DNA from: Mageeibacillus sp. UBA3781
GTDB taxonomy: Bacteria; Bacillota; Clostridia; Saccharofermentanales; Saccharofermentanaceae
Direction of reading: 5' to 3'
Length of the DNA: 7,399 nt
Assembly (NCBI GenBank): GCA_002368805.1
Contig: DFFH01000069.1
Location: forward strand, 1-7,399
The translations under genes and the position numbers were made by a program. Positions 6,252-7,399 of the stretch are shown here, in pieces; position 1 is the first letter of the stretch, and each line of letters starts with the position of its first letter. The notes under the pieces were generated by a model. It worked only from the letters and a program-made list of their open reading frames with translations. It made no database searches and had not been told where the DNA came from.

Positions 6252-6268
6252 AGGTGGTTGTACCACTT
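6252..6268 (+). promoter_or_regulatory. 17-bp inverted repeat in the deacetylase leader, possible operator or 5' hairpin
   Basis: AGGTGGT-TGT-ACCACTT is a 7-bp inverted repeat (one G-T pair) around a 3-nt centre, lying just after the predicted transcription start. As DNA it has the size and position of a repressor operator; as RNA it is a short hairpin at the very 5' end of the message that could affect stability. No T run follows, so it is not a terminator. There is no direct evidence for a binding protein. Confidence 0.3.
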
Positions 6269-6286
6269 AGATAACAGGAGATACGG

Positions 6287-6304
6287 ATGTATGAAAAGAA
6301 ATAA
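6287..6304 (+). other. Five-codon minigene overlapping the deacetylase start
   Basis: ATG TAT GAA AAG AAA TAA (MYEKK) begins 4 nt before the deacetylase ATG, in another frame. The only Shine-Dalgarno, AGGAG at 6276-6280, is 6 nt from this ATG and 10 nt from the deacetylase ATG, so spacing favours the minigene. Ribosomes starting here would stop 14 nt past the true start and could re-initiate or drop off. It may damp translation, or it may be chance. It is noted because it decides how the real start is used. Confidence 0.3.
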
Positions 6305-7399
6305 GATCGCAGCAGTGATCCTGCTCGGTATGATGATAAATAGTGCTTTTGCCACAGGATGCGCCGGAAAAAAAGAAAAGGAAGAGACGGCACCGGCGGA
6401 GCCTTTTTCCATGAGGGCGGAATCCGGGACTTCTTCTACGGCAAAAACACCCGAAACGGAAGGCAATACTTCTTCGGTGAAAGAAAGTGAAATGACATCC
6501 GCTTCCGTGACCGCTCCTTCGACAGAAGAAACGAGTGCGACGGAAGAACCGACAGAGCCGGAGACAGAAACGACGAAAGAGCCTTCAAAAACAGATCCAT
6601 CCATATCGCCGTCGGATACCGGAGCGCCATTGGACACGCTGTCGGAGATCCGGAAACTGCGTGAAAAGATCACGGGGAATGCCTCATACTACGATTCATT
6701 GGATAACACCATGAAAGAAAGCTGGTGCTTCCAGAGAAAGACAGACCATTCCGTATCCGGCTCGTATGAGTTCTTCAAGATCAAGGATTTTAACGGCGCG
6801 TATATCAACGATCATGTGCCGGAAGGGGATAAGGTCATCTACCTGACATTTGACTGCGGATATCCGTCGGATAAGACGGTCCCGATCCTGGATACGCTGA
6901 AAAAACATAATGTAAAGGCGAGTTTCTTTGTCACGAAGATGTATCTGGAGAAGTGCTCGGAGTATGCAGTCCGGATGAAGGAAGAAGGACATATGGTCTG
7001 CAATCACACTGTCACGCATTCTGATCTGGTGCCGATGAGTGTCGATCAGATCGCGGGCGAGATCTTCGATGTGGCGGAGTATTTCTATGAAAAGACAGGT
7101 TATACGCTCGATCCGTATTTCCGCACTCCTAAGGGCACATATACGAAGAAACTGATGACGATCATCAGCGATGCGGGGTATAAGACCGTGTTCTGGAGTA
7201 TCGCGTACAATGACTACACGCCGAGTGCGCAGCCGGAGCCGGGATATGTGCTGGATCACTTCCGGACATATCACCATAACGGTGCTATCGCGCTGATGCA
7301 TAATGACTCGCAGTCGAATGTCAATGAACTCGATGCGGTACTAACATATCTGGAAAAAGAAGGATACCGGTTCGGACTTCTAAATGAACTGGAAGAAAA
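6291..7399 (+). CDS. pdaA: PdaA-like polysaccharide deacetylase, lipoprotein (3' end outside window)
   Basis: The frame is open for 369 codons and runs off the window near its natural end. The first 24 residues form a signal peptide (MKRNK, hydrophobic core) ending in a lipobox ATGC with Cys24, so the mature protein should be lipid-anchored outside the membrane. A Thr/Ser/Glu/Pro-rich linker spans about 27-112. The catalytic NodB-like domain resembles delta-lactam-biosynthetic N-acetylmuramate deacetylase PdaA: TFDCGY at 186-191 with base Asp188, NHTVTH with His239 and His243, FRTPKG with Arg278, TVFWSIAYND (299-308), and ALMHND with His337. In Bacillus subtilis PdaA removes acetyl groups from MurNAc to allow muramic-delta-lactam formation in spore cortex. 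Cys189 takes the place of the usual second metal Asp; B. subtilis PdaA has Asn there, so this fits the subfamily. The lipobox and long linker differ from classical PdaA, so a vegetative wall role is possible. ATG 6291 is required by the signal peptide. Confidence 0.9.
   Translation, partial: MKRNKIAAVILLGMMINSAFATGCAGKKEKEETAPAEPFSMRAESGTSSTAKTPETEGNTSSVKESEMTSASVTAPSTEETSATEEPTEPETETTKEPSKTDPSISPSDTGAPLDTLSEIRKLREKITGNASYYDSLDNTMKESWCFQRKTDHSVSGSYEFFKIKDFNGAYINDHVPEGDKVIYLTFDCGYPSDKTVPILDTLKKHNVKASFFVTKMYLEKCSEYAVRMKEEGHMVCNHTVTHSDLVPMSVDQIAGEIFDVAEYFYEKTGYTLDPYFRTPKGTYTKKLMTIISDAGYKTVFWSIAYNDYTPSAQPEPGYVLDHFRTYHHNGAIALMHNDSQSNVNELDAVLTYLEKEGYRFGLLNELEE

Noticed and set aside
6241..6290. Riboswitch or attenuator in the deacetylase leader
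   Set aside because: The leader is only about 45 nt with one short hairpin and no terminator, too small for a known riboswitch class.
6209..6673. - strand open frame (154 residues), Ser/Val-rich, opposite the deacetylase linker
   Set aside because: Its composition is the mirror of the Thr/Ser/Glu/Pro linker codons, and it runs through the deacetylase promoter and start.
6696..7301. - strand open frame (201 residues) opposite the deacetylase
   Set aside because: The + strand frame carries a signal peptide and all NodB motifs; the antisense frame has none.

Overview
The window looks like a chromosomal segment of a low-to-mid-GC Gram-positive bacterium of the class Clostridia, with Lachnospiraceae-type or related Eubacteriales as the best guess. 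The evidence is strong AGGAGG-type ribosome binding sites, a four-cysteine TSCPD-domain protein of the TIGR03905 type (a family I associate with Clostridia), a PdaA-type peptidoglycan deacetylase that is apparently a lipoprotein, and a MoxR/DUF58/transglutaminase cluster. Gene order is ordinary. I see no tRNA, rRNA, CRISPR array, insertion sequence or prophage.

Left part (1-3894, + strand): the 3' end of an operon. It holds the C-terminal 179 residues of a MoxR-family AAA+ ATPase, then a two-TM DUF58 protein, then an 813-residue membrane transglutaminase-like protein with the Cys-His-Asp triad intact. The 18-nt gap and 11-nt overlap imply translational coupling. These three families recur together as a module; a MoxR chaperone acting on the DUF58/transglutaminase pair at the membrane is the usual inference, but the substrate is unknown.

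Middle part (3892-4965, - strand): two small genes converge on the operon, their stop codon and the transglutaminase stop lying in one short palindrome. They are a 193-residue protein of unknown function (strong RBS, extended -10 promoter) and, 74 nt downstream, the 84-residue four-cysteine TSCPD protein, which seems to have its own promoter in the gap.

Right part (4966-7399): a stand-alone pilT (- strand, retraction ATPase of type IV pili) with its own promoter and a good intrinsic terminator. Across a 242-bp divergent region lies a PdaA-like polysaccharide deacetylase lipoprotein (+ strand), which runs off the window end. The divergent region holds two T7 tracts 31 bp apart, a short hairpin, and inverted and direct repeats around the deacetylase promoter. 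A five-codon minigene overlaps the deacetylase start.

Nothing here amounts to a clearly new system. The points most worth following are the unrecognised 193-residue protein with a possible duplicated beta-barrel layout, the overlapping minigene and operator-like repeats in front of the deacetylase, and the unknown substrate of the MoxR/DUF58/transglutaminase module.
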